A stretch of 64,000 bases of DNA from positions 1,550,001 through 1,614,000 of the forward strand of contig JAEPQB010000001.1 in assembly GCA_017640725.1 (NCBI GenBank), given 5' to 3'. This stretch comes from Kordiimonadaceae bacterium (GTDB lineage Bacteria > Pseudomonadota > Alphaproteobacteria > Sphingomonadales > Kordiimonadaceae). A program made the translations under genes and the position numbers. Below the pieces are notes generated by a model that made no database searches, had not been told where the DNA came from, and saw nothing but the letters and a program-made list of their open reading frames with translations. Every line of letters begins with the position of its first letter. Positions within the stretch are counted from its first letter, which is position 1. Shown here piece by piece: positions 27,691 to 36,323 of the stretch.

Positions 27691-28575
27691 TTAGAGCGAA
27701 ATGCCGTGCTGGTTACAAGTCGCGGTCACGGTATTTTTAAGCAAACAAGCGATTGTCATCGGTCCCACGCCACCAGGCACCGGCGTAATCGCGCCCGCGC
27801 GCTCTTTGGCTGTTTCGAACTCCACGTCCCCAACCAGGCGCGTTTTGCCTTCACCTTTTTCAGGCGCGGGTACACGGTTGATACCCACATCTATCACCGT
27901 GGCACCCGGCTTAATCCAAGCCCCCTGCACCATCTCCGCACGACCAACAGCAGCCACAACGATATCTGCTGAAGCCACTTCGGCGGCAAGGTCTTTGGTT
28001 CGGCTGTGGGCGATGGTGATGGTGCAATTCATGTCCAGGAGGAGCTGGGCCATGGGTTTGCCCACAATGTTCGAGCGACCCACAACAATCGCTTTTTTGC
28101 CGCTCGTGTCGCCGAGAGTATCTTCCAGCATCAACTTGCATCCAAGAGGTGTACAGGGCACCAAGCCGTTTCCGCCGGTGGCAAGCAGGCCGGAGTTGAT
28201 AACGTGAAACCCATCCACATCTTTTGCTGGATCGATCGCCTCAATGACTGCAGCTTCGTCAATATGTTTGGGAAGTGGCAATTGAACTAAAATGCCATTA
28301 ACAGCTGGGTCGGCATTCAACTCTTCGACTTTGCCAATCAGAGTGGCCTGGTCAACATCTGCGCCCATCTCGAAATGAAAACTGTTCATGCCCACTTCGC
28401 CGGTTTGACGCACTTTATTGCGTACGTAAACCTGGCTTGCAGGGTCTTCCCCAACGATGACAACAGCCAGCCCGGGGGCAATTCCGTGTTTCGTTTTTAA
28501 GGCTTCAACGTCTGCGGCAACGCCGTCGCGTACGCGTTGCGCAAACTCTTTGCCATCAATCAATTTTGCGGTCAT
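27691..28575 (-). CDS. folD: Methylenetetrahydrofolate dehydrogenase/cyclohydrolase
   Basis: 294 residues. Catalytic Tyr and Lys are in YVRNKVRQ; other family motifs are [31 protein letters not shown], the NADP site [15 protein letters not shown], and [15 protein letters not shown]. The enzyme interconverts 5,10-methylene-, methenyl- and 10-formyl-THF for one-carbon metabolism. The C-terminus ([14 protein letters not shown]) is normal. It is probably co-transcribed with marC downstream. Confidence 0.98.
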   Translation of the reverse strand: MTAKLIDGKEFAQRVRDGVAADVEALKTKHGIAPGLAVVIVGEDPASQVYVRNKVRQTGEVGMNSFHFEMGADVDQATLIGKVEELNADPAVNGILVQLPLPKHIDEAAVIEAIDPAKDVDGFHVINSGLLATGGNGLVPCTPLGCKLMLEDTLGDTSGKKAIVVGRSNIVGKPMAQLLLDMNCTITIAHSRTKDLAAEVASADIVVAAVGRAEMVQGAWIKPGATVIDVGINRVPAPEKGEGKTRLVGDVEFETAKERAGAITPVPGGVGPMTIACLLKNTVTATCNQHGISL

Positions 28576-28701
28576 TTTTTGCTCCCACCCTTATGAAAAT
28601 GCGTAAGTGTGCGGCTGGCTATGTCCCGCTATAGTCTGATTGCAATCGGCAAGCAACAGCAGTTTCGAGAACCCCGGCTGAGAATCCCCTGATGACAGGT
28701 T

Positions 28702-29016
28702 TTAGTAGTTGTAGATGCCAAACAGGGGCGCGATGTCACTGCGCAGCAATACGCGAAGGGCAAAGATCAAAAAGATCAAAATGATCGGCGAGATGTCCAG
28801 GCCGCCCAGGTTAGGGAAAAAGCGTCCTAGTGTGCGGCGGATGGGCACCAATGCAGGCTCTGTTATCGCATATAAAAAGCGCTGAACGCTCTGAACAAAT
28901 GGCTGATAACTATTGATCACACCGAACATAACAAGCCAACTCATAATGATGGTGACGATCAGAAGAAAATAATAAAATCCGAGAACGGCATCGATCAGCC
29001 AAAACAGTGCAGTCAT
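28702..29016 (-). CDS. YggT family membrane protein
   Basis: 104 residues from ATG 29016 with AAGGAAA upstream; the frame is open to 29073 but the extension is unlikely. Two YggT segments are visible, each a hydrophobic helix pair: FYYFLLIVTIIMSWLVMFGV, then PALVPIRRTLGRFFPNLGGL and DISPIILIFLIFALRVLLR. YggT proteins are inner-membrane proteins often near division or envelope genes; the role is not settled. Confidence 0.93.
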   Translation of the reverse strand: MTALFWLIDAVLGFYYFLLIVTIIMSWLVMFGVINSYQPFVQSVQRFLYAITEPALVPIRRTLGRFFPNLGGLDISPIILIFLIFALRVLLRSDIAPLFGIYNY

Positions 29017-29074
29017 GATAGGTTTCCTTGATGTCGTTTTGGGACGCCTAAATGTGCAGGCGAAAGGCGCCAAT

Positions 29075-29090
29075 TGTCACAGTGTTTGCA
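29075..29090 (+). promoter_or_regulatory. Sigma-54-like promoter element ahead of the SBBP gene
   Basis: TGTCACAGTGTTTGCA matches the sigma-54 pattern TGGCAC-N5-TTGCA except for T in place of the second -24 G. The spacing of -24 and -12 is exact. It lies 164 bp before the ATG at 29254. A similar element precedes the next gene (32508-32523). Confidence 0.4.
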
Positions 29091-29182
29091 AGATATGTAT
29101 GTCACAACTGCCGCTTTTGCAATCGAGCGGCAGAAATTGCCTAATTTTCCGAGTCGATTGAATTGATTTGGAAAAGTAGGTC

Positions 29183-29215
29183 GGCAATATGTGCCGAGTA
29201 GGCAATATGTGCCGA
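29183..29215. repeat. Two copies of a GGCA-N5-TGCC dyad (activator-site candidate)
   Basis: GGCAATATGTGCCGA occurs at 29183-29197 and 29201-29215, 18 bp apart. The first copy is inside a perfect dyad CGGCA-N5-TGCCG. They lie about 100 bp downstream of the sigma-54-like element and 40-70 bp before the ATG. The core recalls Caulobacter ftr elements bound by FlbD near sigma-54 flagellar promoters; the exact ftr consensus was not checked. Confidence 0.45.
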
Positions 29216-29253
29216 TGTGAGGCGAAACCACTAGGCGGTTAATTGAGCAATAA

Positions 29254-32200
29254 ATGGCTTTCTTTGGACCACAAAATTCGGGCGGATTGTTTGGCAACGC
29301 AGGCCAGGTACAGCCACGCGCCCAAATTATTGGGGTCAGCAGCTCGCTCATCGCGCTCGATGCTCAAGCCAAACTTGCCAGAATTAGTATCAATAGTCTC
29401 TCTACTGACCAGCGTTCGGCTCAGTTTGGATTTGACAATAGCCCAGCGGTGATTCCGCCGTGGCAATTGCCTGAAGAAACCTCAACGCTCACGGAGCAAA
29501 TTCGAGAAGTTCGAGAACTTACAAGTTTCATTGACTTGGAAGACCCGACCCTCGACGCAGTTGCTGAAGATGTTGATCAAACGGCTACATTCGTCTTGTT
29601 CAATGCTCTTACAAATTTACGGGTGTTGGCTGAGTTTGCCGCTGAAGACAACACCCTTGATTCGTCGCTCGAACGGTTGGACGAGCAGTTTCAATCCGGG
29701 CTAAGTGAAATCCGGGATTATCTATCGTCAACTGAACTCGACAAACTCGATCTCTTCCTCGGGGAGAAAGAGTTTAACATCGAGGCAACAACACGAACCG
29801 GGCGGAACGATACCGAAACAGACGGTTCATTTGTTGCGGATAGTCCGGATGATATTATTGCCGGCCTAACGGGAACTGAGGTGTTCACAATCTCGATCGA
29901 GAAAAGTGGCAATACTGATGATATTACCGTCGACTTGAGTGGTCTGACTGGCGACCTGACACTGAACAACATCAAAGACTATATCAACACGCAAATCGAA
30001 GCCTTAACTGACACCGATGGCAACGGTGACGAATTCGTAAAAAACCAAACTCGATTTGATATCACGCGCAATGGATCGACAGGCCGTTATGGTCTGCAAA
30101 TCGACGGCACCATCACCGAAGAAGTGACTTTGTCAGCGGCAGTTGCGGAGCCAACCCTTTATGCTGTGTCGGCAGTGTCTCAATTGGATGACGATTTTGC
30201 GGTAACAAGCCGCGTGAGCGAGTTCAACAGCATCGATGGCACTATTGCATTGGATGATACAACATCATTTGCCGCTATTGATTATGAGGCGACTGAGATC
30301 AAGGGTTTGGTCTCAGAAGAAGAAGACGATGACCTGGATGCCAATATTGCATCGCTGCGAGATCAGTTTTTGTCGGATGCAGCGGCAGACGTTGAAAGTA
30401 GTGATGATTCGGATAGCAGCAGCAATTCCGATGAAGTGGATAACACATCCTCGATCACTAATATCAATAACGAAAACAGGGTGAACGCAGACACCGCCGG
30501 CGCCCGAGTGGCTGTGGACAGCCAAGGCGGCATTTATGTGGTGGGCACGTCCACCGGCAGTTTTGAACACCAACTCAATGCCGCTTCAACACAGGATGTG
30601 TTCCTGACCAAATTCGACACGGAAGGCAACGTCGTGTTTTCTCGGTTGCTTGGAGCCTCAGACAGCGCTGAGGCATTTGCCATCACCGTAGATAGCCAGG
30701 ACAATGTTGTGATTGCAGGGGCGACCAATAGTGCCCTGTCGACGTCAGACGTTGTTGAAGGGGGCGGCACAGACGCATTCGTTACCAAAATCAGCAAACG
30801 TGGTGACGAGGTTTTCAGGTATCAGCTGGATACATTTGGCACAACCGCCGCCTATGCCCTCGCAGTTGACAGCAACGACGATATTTACGTGGGTGGTTCC
30901 ACAAGTTCTGCGATTAGCGCGAGTTCTGGTTTTGCCGGCGGCAATGACGCCTTGATTTTGAAACTGAACGGAACCACGGGCGCCCTTACAGATTCGAACG
31001 TATTTGGCACTTCAGGAAATGATGTCATTCGCGGACTTGCTGTCGACGGTAATAATGATCTGATCGCCGCAGTGGAAGAGTCTGGTGACGCATCCGTCGT
31101 CAGGATATCGGGCAGTGACCTGACCAGCCAAACCGCCAGTGTAAATCTGGGGTCTCTGGGCGGGGGCGGCGAAATTAGTAACCTGTCGATCGATTCTGCA
31201 ACCAGCAAAGTTTACGTTTCAGGCGTGACAACCAATAGTGCGCTGGATGCCTCAGGTAGTGCCACGGTCAATGAAACGGCGAATGGCGGACTTGAGGGGT
31301 TTGTCAGTGGGTTAAGCTTCTCCGGCACATCATCGTTGTCAGCAGATTTCACAACCTACCTGTCCACATCCGGAACCGATAGCGTTGCGGATGTGACGGT
31401 CAATGGCGGAAAAGTATATGTCGCGGGCTCTACGAATGGCACGCTCAGCGGCGAGGACAGCCGCGGAGCCGTAGATGGTTTTGTCGCCCGAATTGATGGA
31501 ACAAGCGGCACGCTTGAGGACACCCAACAGTATGGAGAAAGTCTGTCCAGTTCTCGGGTTGGTGGCATCGCCTTCACCAATCAGGGCGATTCGGTGCTTG
31601 AAACGCTTGGGCTGCCCACAGGTCTCATCGAAGGTGACCAGACACTGGATGTTCAAACGCAAACCAGTGCGCGTGTCGGAGATTTTTTCTACGTGCGAAT
31701 CGATGATGGGCTTCGTCAAAAGATCGAATTGGAAGATGGCGACACCTTCAATACTATCAAACGCAAGCTGCGGGTTGCTGGTGTTGGCAAGATTGATGCC
31801 GACGTATCCACAACCAGTGAGGGGCAAAAGCTTAAGGTCTCCACATTTGATGACGGGGTTTCTATTGATTTGATTCCTGGAGGTGACGGCCGCGATTTGC
31901 TTTCAAGGATTGGTCTGGAGCCGGGCAAACTGCTTCCCAAGAACGAAGTGTTTGATTTGGGTGACGACGATGACATTCCACCTGAGGAAGACCTGGGTGG
32001 TGTGTTTGGCTTAGGCCTTGGGGGCGCGCTCAATCTACAGGATAAGGCGACAGCACGCTATGTGCTTGGTCTTCTTGACAATGCAATTTCAACCACGCAG
32101 CGGGCCTTTCGCTCAACCCGTTTTGACCCCATCAAACAACAGCTTTTGAATCAGTCCCGTCTAGATTCAGGCACACCGTCTGCGCGCACTCTTTCTCAGA

Positions 32201-32274
32201 TTGCGAATTTCCAGACAGGCCTTGCAAGGCTGCAAAGCGGCGCGACGTCGCCGACGCTCAGTCTCTTCGCATAA
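29254..32274 (+). CDS. SBBP beta-propeller protein with flagellin-like segments (FlaEY-like)
   Basis: 1006 residues with no signal peptide. The N-terminal 400 residues include flagellin-insert-like stretches (VFTISIEKSGNTDDITVDLS with NIKDYINTQIEAL). Residues about 405-780 hold repeated SBBP blades such as VAVDSQGGIYVVGTSTG, ITVDSQDNVVIAGATNSA and LAVDSNDDIYVGGSTSS, which form a beta-propeller. After this a second flagellin-IN-like module (FNTIKRKLRVAGVGKIDADV) and a helical C-terminus follow. The layout recalls, from memory, the Caulobacter flagellar protein FlaEY. The next gene looks like FliL, supporting a flagellar or surface role. Sigma-54-like and ftr-like elements lie upstream. No signal peptide suggests flagellar or other non-Sec export. 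Confidence 0.8.
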   Translation: MAFFGPQNSGGLFGNAGQVQPRAQIIGVSSSLIALDAQAKLARISINSLSTDQRSAQFGFDNSPAVIPPWQLPEETSTLTEQIREVRELTSFIDLEDPTLDAVAEDVDQTATFVLFNALTNLRVLAEFAAEDNTLDSSLERLDEQFQSGLSEIRDYLSSTELDKLDLFLGEKEFNIEATTRTGRNDTETDGSFVADSPDDIIAGLTGTEVFTISIEKSGNTDDITVDLSGLTGDLTLNNIKDYINTQIEALTDTDGNGDEFVKNQTRFDITRNGSTGRYGLQIDGTITEEVTLSAAVAEPTLYAVSAVSQLDDDFAVTSRVSEFNSIDGTIALDDTTSFAAIDYEATEIKGLVSEEEDDDLDANIASLRDQFLSDAAADVESSDDSDSSSNSDEVDNTSSITNINNENRVNADTAGARVAVDSQGGIYVVGTSTGSFEHQLNAASTQDVFLTKFDTEGNVVFSRLLGASDSAEAFAITVDSQDNVVIAGATNSALSTSDVVEGGGTDAFVTKISKRGDEVFRYQLDTFGTTAAYALAVDSNDDIYVGGSTSSAISASSGFAGGNDALILKLNGTTGALTDSNVFGTSGNDVIRGLAVDGNNDLIAAVEESGDASVVRISGSDLTSQTASVNLGSLGGGGEISNLSIDSATSKVYVSGVTTNSALDASGSATVNETANGGLEGFVSGLSFSGTSSLSADFTTYLSTSGTDSVADVTVNGGKVYVAGSTNGTLSGEDSRGAVDGFVARIDGTSGTLEDTQQYGESLSSSRVGGIAFTNQGDSVLETLGLPTGLIEGDQTLDVQTQTSARVGDFFYVRIDDGLRQKIELEDGDTFNTIKRKLRVAGVGKIDADVSTTSEGQKLKVSTFDDGVSIDLIPGGDGRDLLSRIGLEPGKLLPKNEVFDLGDDDDIPPEEDLGGVFGLGLGGALNLQDKATARYVLGLLDNAISTTQRAFRSTRFDPIKQQLLNQSRLDSGTPSARTLSQIANFQTGLARLQSGATSPTLSLFA

Positions 32275-32303
32275 TCCAAGTTTTTTCAGGAACAAAAACA
32301 AAA

Positions 32304-32328
32304 AAAGCGGCTTTTGAAGAGCCACTTT
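32304..32328. terminator. Hairpin after the SBBP gene
   Basis: AAAGCGGCT pairs with AGCCACTTT (one mismatch) around a 7-nt loop, 30 nt after the SBBP stop. The + strand has only a short T run after it; the minus strand has a long T-tract, so it would work better on the minus strand although no minus-strand gene ends here. Confidence 0.4.
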
Positions 32329-32334
32329 AATCAT

Positions 32335-32416
32335 CCTCTGGCAGGGTTCGCGGGAACAGGTGCACGATTGGGGGTCGAGTAAATTAAAACCTATTCCCGC
32401 ACCCCTGCTCGAGAGG
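32335..32416. repeat. 82-nt imperfect hairpin, possible structured RNA
   Basis: Paired blocks from outside in are CCTCT/AGAGG, GCAGGG/CCCTGC, GCGGGAA/TTCCCGC and AGG/CCT, giving 21 base pairs with three small internal loops and an apical loop of 29 nt. It could be a small RNA, a 3'-UTR processing signal or a DNA-level structure. It does not fold as a tRNA. Confidence 0.4.
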
Positions 32417-32507
32417 TGTTTAAATAACTTCAAGGCCTGTGCCACTTTCGACGAAACTGTTAGTACACCAATGAAATCAATGACTTAATGACTATTTGTC
32501 GCCAAGG

Positions 32508-32523
32508 TGGCCGTCTGGTTGCG
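32508..32523 (+). promoter_or_regulatory. Sigma-54-like promoter element ahead of the FliL-like gene
   Basis: TGGCCGTCTGGTTGCG has TGGC and TTGC at the exact -24/-12 spacing. It is 152 bp before the ATG at 32675, close to the 164 bp seen for the SBBP gene, which suggests shared control. Confidence 0.5.
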
Positions 32524-32531
32524 GGAAAGCA

Positions 32532-32569
32532 TCGCAATATGCAACAAATATTCGTCGCAATAAGCAACA
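32532..32569. repeat. Pair of near-identical 15-mers downstream of the sigma-54-like element
   Basis: TCGCAATATGCAACA (32532-32546) and TCGCAATAAGCAACA (32555-32569) differ by one base and are 23 bp apart. They share GCAATA with the repeats at 29183-29215. They may be activator sites for the same regulator. Confidence 0.4.
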
Positions 32570-32674
32570 GTATTTGCAAAAAGCGACAATAGTTTATCCC
32601 GATTAGTTAACCGCCTGTTTAGCAAGTTTTGGTTATGGTTCCGAAATAGCTGAGGCTCATATGGAAAGCGGATC

Positions 32675-33163
32675 ATGGAAATGAACAAAAGTTCCCGAAT
32701 TAGTTGCCAGGTCAGATCACCTGAAAATGCCATGCAGTTCAGTTCTGTGACAGGGCTGGCTTTTGCTTGGTTGTTCTTGCTGTTCGCTGCCATGATCGTA
32801 TCTGTCTCTGCAGTCTCTGCCCAGGACGCAGGCGAGATGCCAGAGGAAGGCAAGCTCGCGATTGACATGGAGCCATTTGATTTCCCCATGTTCAATCGAG
32901 GTCGCATGGTCGGCAAGGTGTCGATGACGCTCACACTTGTGGTGCAAGAGCAGCGCGACTCTGAAGACGTCCGGCTTCATCTGCCGCAAATCAGGTCCGA
33001 TTTTTTGGGTGCTCTCACGACTCTCTCTCGCCAGCGCTTCAATGTGAACAAGCCGATCGATCCAGAAATTGTACGGGCGTATCTTACGCAGTTTTTGGAC
33101 TATCGATTGGGCGAACATAAAGCCGATGTTTATGTAAAGCAGGCGCTGATAAAACCGTCCTAA
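32675..33163 (+). CDS. FliL-like flagellar basal-body-associated protein (tentative)
   Basis: 162 residues. One membrane helix (LAFAWLFLLFAAMIVSVSA) follows a short cytoplasmic N-terminus. The periplasmic part has the FliL pattern: GKVSMTLTLVVQE, then LHLPQIRSDFLGALTTLSRQ and a final ADVYVKQALIKPS. FliL sits at the flagellar motor near the stators. The likeness is in layout and short motifs only. Downstream of a sigma-54-like element and the SBBP gene, which fits a flagellar locus. Confidence 0.65.
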   Translation: MEMNKSSRISCQVRSPENAMQFSSVTGLAFAWLFLLFAAMIVSVSAVSAQDAGEMPEEGKLAIDMEPFDFPMFNRGRMVGKVSMTLTLVVQEQRDSEDVRLHLPQIRSDFLGALTTLSRQRFNVNKPIDPEIVRAYLTQFLDYRLGEHKADVYVKQALIKPS

Positions 33164-33335
33164 CACCATTGCCATCATTATTATTGGCAAGGGGCCACTG
33201 TTGTAGATTTGTTACATGTCAGTTGCCCTAGGGTAAACTAATGCCCGTAATCTCTTGACGCCAAAGCGTTTCGACTTATCCAATATAGGTGGGAAGGACT
33301 AAAAGTATCACGCTTTCAATACTCAGGAGAGAAAC

Positions 33336-36029
33336 ATGCGCCAGAATCGTTTCTACCGGGCAACGGCACTTACGGCCGGTTGTCTGGCTATGCTTGGCAC
33401 AGCTACTGCACAAGCACAGGACGCAGATACGGACGTAGAAATTGAAGAAGTTGTCGTAACCGGCACTTATATTAAAGGTAAAACACAGGCCAGTAGCCCC
33501 TCACCAATTGCGGTGTTTGGTTCTGATAATTTGAATCAGATTGGCGCAAGCCAAGTGGCTGACCTCGTGCAAACCCTCACCATCAACAATGGTGCACAGA
33601 ACAACCCGGACGCCTTTACTCAAGGTTCAACGACCGGTACCTCAAACATCAACCTTCGCGGCCTTGGCGTTTCGTCCACTTTGGTTCTTATGAATGGTCG
33701 CCGGCAGGTTGTGTCCCCAAATACGACCAACGACGGTATCGCGTTTGTCGATACAAGTTCATTGGTGCCTAGCATTGCCATACAACGCATTGAAATCGTG
33801 AAAGACGGCGCGGCTGCGATTTACGGTACAGACGCAGTTGCAGGTGTTGCCAACTTCATTACGGATGACGATTTTGAAGGCGTTGAGTTGGTAGCCAAGT
33901 ATCAAACATTGACGGACCAGGGCAGCCAGGCCGACACGTTGATCGAAGGTAAAGTTGGTTGGGCAGGAGACACCACCAACATCATGTTGGCAGCCAGTTA
34001 CTTCGACCGGAGTGGTCTTACTACCGCGGAGCGTCGCCTCAGTAACCCTATTGATGACACCTCTGCCCTTGGTAATCCCGGCGCATTTTTCTTGCTCGGT
34101 GCTCTGCCTGTAATTGACCCGACCGGTTGTGAAGCCCAAGGTGGCTTCCCGCTTGCGCGTACTGACCTTCAGCCAATTCTTGATGCGTCAGGCATTCCGT
34201 TTGAAGCTGGCTTCTGCCGCTTTGATTTCGGCGAGTTCTTTAATCTGGTAGCGGAAGAAGAGCGCACGCAGGCGTTTGGCGTGATTACCCAGCAGCTGGG
34301 CGGCGACCACGAACTTCGCATCGAAGGCTCGTATGCCGATCAATCTGTGGTGCGCGGCAACTCACCTACATTCCCATTCCTTCAGCTGTCAAATGCTGTT
34401 GTGCCAGCTGATCACCCGGCGAACATTTTCCCAGCCTCTTTGGGACCAATTCTGTTCTTCGGTCGTGCGATTGGTAACGGCGGTGATGTGTCACCAGCTA
34501 GCCAGGACCGTGAAACTTGGCGCGTTAGCGCGAACCTCACAGGTACGTTGGTAGACGACTGGTCCTATGACGTGGCTTTCACACGCGCTGAATCGTCAGG
34601 TACCGTGCGGACAGAAGATACGATCACCACCAACTTCCAAAACGCTTTGTTTGGCCTTGGCGGTACTGGTTGTGATCCGGCAACTGGCACACCGGGTGTT
34701 GGTCCTTGTGAATATTACAACCCATTTGCAACCAGCTTTAGCGTATTGCCAAACAGTCAGAATGTTCTGGATTCAATCATCGGGACGCAGCAGCTGGACA
34801 ACGATGCTGAGCTGACAGTGATTGATGCCGTTCTTTCTGGAACCCTGGCGTGATTCGACTCTGGCGACGTCGGCCTTGCGGTCGGCTTCCAGTATCGTGA
34901 TGAAGGATTTGCATCTGATCTTGACGATATTTCGAATGCAGACGGTTTTGCATTCCTGATTGGTGGGCCAGACTTTTCTGACAGCCGCACAGCCTATGCG
35001 GTATTTGCAGAAACGCTGATCCCAATTTCTGAAACGGTTGATTTCCAGGCAGCAGTTCGTTTTGAGGACTACGGTGGAAACATCGGCGACACGCTGGATC
35101 CGAAATTCTCGCTTTTGTGGCGTCCGTCGGACGAGCTTTCGTTCCGGGGTAGTTATTCCACCAGTTTCCGGGCACCAAGCGTGTTCCAGGAATCAGGTGT
35201 GAACACTTCTCTCAACCAGGTAAGTGATCCGGTTACCAACGGTACAGCGTTTGCAGCAGTGCGCACGCCAGACCCGAGCGGCCGGAATTTGGTTCCTGAG
35301 CAAGGTGAAGCCATCAACCTTGGATTCTCATACGAGACCGACACCGGCTTCAAGTTTGATCTGGATTACTGGCGCTATAACTTCACAGATGTGATCATTC
35401 AAGAGGCGTTCCAGCAGATTGTTGACGCTGACCCGAACGGTCCGAATGTTGTGCGTGCTGGTGGTCTTCCTAACGGTACAATCCTGATTGTGTTGGCGGA
35501 TTTTGTGAATGCGTCTTCCGTTAAAACTCGCGGGTTTGACTGGGCAATCAGCCAGACCTTTGAGACTGATTTTGGTACCGTTATGCCCTTCTTCGAAGGT
35601 ACTCGGGTAACAGATTATGAGCTGCAGCTTGATGCAGCTACCAATACTGTTATTGAGGGCGCGGGCAACCGGAACTTCTCCAACTTTGGTGCACCGACTC
35701 CGAAATGGCGCTTCAACGCAGGTATGGCATTCAATAATGAAACGCATGATGCACGTTTCTACGTTCGCCACATCAGCGGCCTGGATGATGACCAGGTGAT
35801 CAACGGTGTTGAAAACGGCGATATTGGTAGCCATACAACTGTCGATGCTCAGTACACACTGAACCTTGGCAGTGTGTTTGAAGACCTTGATGGTTCAAGC
35901 CTGCAAGTGGGTGCGATCAACCTGTTTGACAAACGCCCACCACGGGTAGCCACCAACGGCGGTTTTGAGTCGCGCACGCATGACCCACGTGGCCGCATGG
36001 TGTACGCCCGCATTCAGACGCGCTTCTAA
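33336..36029 (+). pseudogene. TonB-dependent receptor interrupted by one in-frame TGA
   Basis: Codon 506 (34851-34853) is TGA, but the frame continues without shift to 36029, so the two open parts (33336-34853 and 34854-36029) make one receptor of about 897 codons. The N-terminal part has a signal peptide, a TonB box (EIEEVVVTGTYIKG) and the plug domain (INLRGLGVSSTLVLMNGRR, IQRIEIVKDGAAAIYGTDAV). The downstream part has barrel strands from VGLAVGFQYRDEGF to the terminal RMVYARIQTRF. The family imports siderophores, sugars or other ligands. A downstream TTG at 35115 cannot restore a plug. It is a nonsense mutant, a sequencing error, or rarely read through. Confidence 0.88.
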
Positions 36030-36051
36030 GCGATATTGAAATAAAGTTTCA

Positions 36052-36080
36052 AAAGGGTGGCTGCGGCCACCCTTTTTTTT
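36052..36080 (+). terminator. Rho-independent terminator after the interrupted TonB receptor
   Basis: AAAGGGTGGC pairs perfectly with GCCACCCTTT around a 4-nt loop and runs into eight or more T. It lies 23 nt after the receptor stop. Confidence 0.92.
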
Positions 36081-36323
36081 TAACGCGGCACCAAAAACTG
36101 TTGTTTCCGTGTGACACTTTTTTCAGTCCTAAGCCTTCCAACTTTATGAAGAACTTGACGTTTTCATAATCTCAAGGGAAGATATTAATGGAAGTGCTTA
36201 AAACTGACCTCGACTGTGGGCGACGGCTGCCTTTAGGAACCATGTGCCATGTGGTTCTGTTTCGGCCGGAAAAGCCACAAACGAAGGTCATGTCTTTTTA
36301 TATAGAAGTCTGGGGAGGGCTTT

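Larger units (their letters stand above)
32275..32674. other. 400-bp region without a gene, rich in structure
   Basis: No credible ORF is present on either strand. It holds two hairpins (32304-32328 and 32335-32416), an 18-nt sequence (32470-32487) also found beside the tRNA-Arg island border, a sigma-54-like element (32508-32523) and two near-identical 15-mers (32532-32569). Each is listed separately where useful. Confidence 0.7.

Noticed and set aside
31339-31827. Minus-strand frame inside the SBBP gene
   Set aside because: Lies within a continuous 1006-codon gene with repeat structure; no motif of its own.
32335-32416. Degenerate tRNA or 4.5S RNA
   Set aside because: No cloverleaf arms and no GGAAG-type SRP loop; only one long imperfect stem.
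34851-34853. TGA as selenocysteine or recoded tryptophan
   Set aside because: No selenoprotein context in a TonB receptor, and TGA ends several other genes normally.
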